DNA from: JAKVCB01 sp965243695
GTDB taxonomy: Bacteria; Planctomycetota; Planctomycetia; Pirellulales; Lacipirellulaceae
DNA: 64,000 nt
Assembly (NCBI GenBank): GCA_965243695.1
Contig: CBDEWC010000047.1
Location: 62,001 to 126,000, forward strand
Direction of reading: 5' to 3'
Below the pieces are notes generated by a model. The model was not told the origin of the DNA, did not search any database, and saw only the letters and a program-made list of their open reading frames with translations. Position numbers and translations under genes: made by a program. Numbering within the stretch: the stretch's first letter is position 1; each line of letters opens with the position of its first letter. Below are positions 61,326 to 64,000 of the stretch, in pieces.

Positions 61326-62078
61326 TTGTTAAAACGCGCCATCATCAGTGACATTCATGGCAATTACGAGGCTCTTCAGGCCGTTCTTGCGCATATCCGT
61401 GAGCAGTCTATTGAGGAAATTTACTGCCTGGGTGACATTGTCGGCTACGGTCCAAACCCGTGTGAATGTCTCGATGCGGTGATCGACGGTTGTGCCGTTT
61501 GCCTGCTGGGCAACCACGATCAAGGGGCCTTGTTTGATCCCGAGGGATTTAACAGTGGTGCGGAAAGGGCTATCTTTTGGACCCGCGAACAACTGGAAAA
61601 CGCGCGGGACGACGCCAAGAGTGATCGCCGTTGGGATTTCCTGGGGGCCTTGCCGCGGATTCACCGCGATGATCCCTGGCTATTTGTTCACGGTTCGCCA
61701 CGGAATCCCGTCAACGAATATGTATTTCCTGAGGATATCTACAATCAGAAGAAAATGGAGAAACTCTTCAGTCTGGTACCACAAGGTTGTTTTCAGGGGC
61801 ATACCCATGTGCCTGGTATCTTTACCGAAAGCTATGGGTTTGTGACACCAGAAGAAGCCGGATACAACTATGAGTTCGCGGACCGAAAGTTTTTGTGCAA
61901 TGTGGGATCGGTTGGTCAACCTCGTGATGGTGACAATCGTTCTTGCTATGTGGTCCTTCAGGATGACCATTTGACCTACCATCGTGTCGAGTACGATATC
62001 GATACGACGGTGGAGAAGATCTACAAAATCCCCGAGTTAGACGATTTTTTGGGTGATCGTATCAAGCAGGGTCACTGA
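61326..62078 (+). CDS. Metallophosphoesterase (calcineurin-like, YfcE-type)
   Basis: The 250-residue product has the calcineurin-like phosphoesterase metal motifs: SDIHGN (near the start), GDIVGYGP (about residue 37), GNHD (about 60), FVHGSPRNP (about 120) and GHTHVPG (about 158). These bind two metal ions and hydrolyse phosphodiester or phosphomonoester bonds. The fold begins at residues LLKRAIISDIHGN and no ATG is near; a TTG at 61326 is the likely start. The frame is open to 61185 with non-homologous sequence. Confidence 0.85.
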   Translation: MLKRAIISDIHGNYEALQAVLAHIREQSIEEIYCLGDIVGYGPNPCECLDAVIDGCAVCLLGNHDQGALFDPEGFNSGAERAIFWTREQLENARDDAKSDRRWDFLGALPRIHRDDPWLFVHGSPRNPVNEYVFPEDIYNQKKMEKLFSLVPQGCFQGHTHVPGIFTESYGFVTPEEAGYNYEFADRKFLCNVGSVGQPRDGDNRSCYVVLQDDHLTYHRVEYDIDTTVEKIYKIPELDDFLGDRIKQGH

Positions 62079-62277
62079 AGTGGTTTAGTTCCAGTTTCGC
62101 AATTCCAGGTTCAAGGTGAAAATCATTCCTGCACATCTTTGCGGTGACCAAGAACCGCACTTCATTGGCGAAACCTTCATGACGGAGTTCGCTTTTTCTT
62201 GTTCTTTGGGCTGGTGGGACTTTGGGTTCTCACTGCCCATGAAAATTTCTTCATGTGTCATTTGCTGAGGGATCATT
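62079..62277. other. Intergenic region before yidC
   Basis: 199 bp. The end contains gaggga 5 bp before GTG 62278 and no other clear signals. Confidence 0.5.
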
Positions 62278-64000
62278 GTGGACCAACGCCGCTTTCTTTC
62301 TTGGGTGCTGCTTTCGTTTGCGATTCTGATGTTCAGCCAGATGCTGTTCCCGCCCCCACCTCCACCTGAAGAGCCTGACGTAGCCCGGCAAATTGCGGCA
62401 AAGGACCAGGACGCTCCAGCCGGGCAAATTGTCGACCAAGGCCCCAAGCCGCTTGCCCCCACTGGACAGGACAAGCAGTCTGCCACGGGTGTGGCTGCCG
62501 AGGCTGTGGCTGGTGAGATGGCCAAAGCGATTGAAGTGCCACTCGAGTTTTATACGCTGGGATCGGTTGACCCAGAGAGCGGCTATCGAATGTTGATTAC
62601 GCTCACCAACCAGGGAGCGGCTGTCGAGCGTATTGAGCTCTCCAGTCCTCGTTACCGCGATTTGGACTTTCAGGGTGGTTATCTTGGCCATATTGCGCCC
62701 GCCAGTTTTTTGGCAGCCGACCAACCAGATGCCGATTCCGATAAGAGCGGTGTTGCCGTTAATATTGTGGGCAGGGGGACCCCCGCCGATAAGGCGGGTC
62801 TCGAGCAGGGGGACCGAATTGTGGGCATCGGTGGTGATCGGCCGATCGCAAACCGCCAGCAATTGAACAAGGCTCTCGAGAGTTATCTGCCAGGGCAGTC
62901 CGTGGTATTGGAAGTCCAGCGCAAGGGCGGGGCTCTGGAGTCGCTGCACGTAACACTCACTCGACGCCCCCTGGAGTTGATTCGTCCGGAAATCGAGAAT
63001 CTGAAAATCCGCGGTGCAAACATCCCGCCAGGATTTAAATCTCCGCCATCCTTTCTGGCAACGATTACCTCGATCGACGGTGTCGCTTTGGGTGAGAATG
63101 CGCGAAATCGCGTGGATGCACTTTTGCGAGATACGAACTGGGAGGTGAGTCAGCACGATGCGCGGTCGGTAACGATGCGCCGTTTGCTGCCAGAGTTGCA
63201 ACTGGAAGTGATCAAGCGGTACACGCTGAAGCCAGTGCCTGCTGACCAACTCGAAAATGCCACATTTCCCGGGTATGATTTTGACCTTGATGTGGAGGTG
63301 AAAAATCTGGCACCAGACACGCGGAACGTCGCCTACCGTTTGGCGGGTCCGAATGGTTTGCCTATCGAGGGCTGGTGGTATGCCAACCGCATCAGTCGCT
63401 CCTGGTCGGCCGCTGGTTTGCGTGATGTGGTGGTTCGTTTTGAAGGGGAGGATGCTGAGCAAGTGCGTTGTTCGACGCTTGCCGATGAGGATCCCGATCC
63501 TATGGGGCAGGGAGTTCCGCTTGCCTTTGCAAGTGTTGATGCACAGTATTTCGCGTCCGCATTGATCCCCAAAAAGAAAGCCCTTGAAGATCTCTGGTTT
63601 GATGAAACGCAGGCGATACGGATTGGGCCCAAGCCGACAAAACAAGACCGCAAGACGTACACCAACGTGAGTTTTGAAGTCGAACGCCGGCCTGTGCAAA
63701 TCGAGTCGGGACAGGCACTTCAGGATTCGTATCGTGTTTTTGCAGGTCCGAAACGACCTGAGTTGCTGGCCCACTACTACGTGGCAGATGCCAAGCAGTA
63801 CAACCTGGCAGATTTGATTTATTACGGTTGGTTTGGCGCGATTGCGAAGGGCATGCTTGCGGTCCTCCACACGTTTTATGGGTGGATTGGAAACTATGGA
63901 ATCGCGATCATCATGCTCACAGTTGTTGTCCGTGGCTGCATGTTTCCGTTGAGCTACAAGCAAACGCAAAACATGGCCCGCATGCAAGCGCTCAAACCGG
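62278..64000 (+). CDS. yidC: Membrane protein insertase YidC with inserted PDZ domain (3' end outside window)
   Basis: The gene starts at GTG 62278 after gaggga. The 574 residues in the window show an N-terminal membrane helix (FLSWVLLSFAILMFSQMLF), a proline- and acid-rich linker, periplasmic beta-domain strands (about residues 84-130, LEFYTLGS then YRMLITLTNQG), then a PDZ domain at about 158-232 (TPADKAGLEQGDRIVGIGG carboxylate-loop region). The periplasmic domain resumes (TFLATITSIDG-like), and the conserved membrane insertase core begins near residue 515 (GNYGIAIIMLTVVVRGCMFPL, MARMQALKP). YidC inserts proteins with or after SecYEG. PDZ inside YidC is unusual. Stop codon not in window. 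Confidence 0.9.
   Translation, partial: MDQRRFLSWVLLSFAILMFSQMLFPPPPPPEEPDVARQIAAKDQDAPAGQIVDQGPKPLAPTGQDKQSATGVAAEAVAGEMAKAIEVPLEFYTLGSVDPESGYRMLITLTNQGAAVERIELSSPRYRDLDFQGGYLGHIAPASFLAADQPDADSDKSGVAVNIVGRGTPADKAGLEQGDRIVGIGGDRPIANRQQLNKALESYLPGQSVVLEVQRKGGALESLHVTLTRRPLELIRPEIENLKIRGANIPPGFKSPPSFLATITSIDGVALGENARNRVDALLRDTNWEVSQHDARSVTMRRLLPELQLEVIKRYTLKPVPADQLENATFPGYDFDLDVEVKNLAPDTRNVAYRLAGPNGLPIEGWWYANRISRSWSAAGLRDVVVRFEGEDAEQVRCSTLADEDPDPMGQGVPLAFASVDAQYFASALIPKKKALEDLWFDETQAIRIGPKPTKQDRKTYTNVSFEVERRPVQIESGQALQDSYRVFAGPKRPELLAHYYVADAKQYNLADLIYYGWFGAIAKGMLAVLHTFYGWIGNYGIAIIMLTVVVRGCMFPLSYKQTQNMARMQALKP

Noticed and set aside
62251..63987. 578-codon minus-strand frame opposite yidC
   Set aside because: It reads as the antisense of the YidC/PDZ coding sequence: low-complexity Arg/His-rich with no recognisable domain. 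The plus-strand YidC assignment explains the region.

Overview
The window looks like chromosome from a marine-type planctomycete, probably Pirellulales-like. The evidence is the DUF1501 protein next to a 'planctomycete cytochrome' PSCyt1/DUF1549/DUF1553 protein, a secreted sialidase, a formylglycine-type sulfatase, small Cys/Tyr/Pro-rich secreted proteins, a large serine/threonine kinase and loosely packed genes with long spacers. I see no rRNA, CRISPR array, insertion sequence, phage or plasmid functions. Three tRNA genes are present (Lys-UUU, Leu-UAG, Leu-CAG).

Layout. 1-12.3 kb: an envelope/transport set (MscS-like channel, CorA, a membrane-associated alpha/beta hydrolase, a Cys-rich secreted protein, an RND/MMPL exporter) and an overlapping cardiolipin synthase/EEP-phosphatase pair. 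12.8-27.3 kb: a small secreted protein, then a long plus-strand carbohydrate block: GH63-like glucosidase, glucose-dehydrogenase-like SDR, GH133 debranching enzyme, rpiB, pgi, tal, zwf and gnd, pgl, rpe and a HAD phosphatase. This is nearly the whole pentose phosphate pathway (no transketolase) coupled to alpha-glucan breakdown. A class I FbaB aldolase converges on its end. 29-35 kb: an atypical Nramp relative, a LacD-type aldolase, a threonine-dehydrogenase-like epimerase and a GH33 sialidase. 35-43.6 kb: tRNA-Lys, the DUF1501/PSCyt pair, a PhyH dioxygenase and a sulfatase. 44-51.5 kb: a NatA/NatB-type ABC system whose permease is fused to a CPBP protease domain, a rhodanese, a RACo-like 2Fe-2S/ASKHA protein with a 'virulence factor'-family partner, and an anti-sigma kinase/STAS antagonist pair. 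52-64 kb: an acyl-AMP ligase, a lineage-type unknown protein, an SH3b protein, a Ser/Thr kinase, hemL, tsaB, a metallophosphoesterase and the first 574 codons of yidC.

Two things stand out. First, YidC carries a PDZ domain inserted in its periplasmic region. Second, the intergenic spacers repeatedly contain short perfect or near-perfect tandem duplications (units of 12 to 30 bp, 2 to 9 copies, unit sequence different at each locus). These often abut a start codon or include a stop codon, and four unrelated repeat families lie one after another between 31951 and 32265. No long gene body shows the same pattern.

All functions are read from motifs and remembered family features. No database search was possible, and start codons were chosen by eye from ribosome-binding sites and domain limits.
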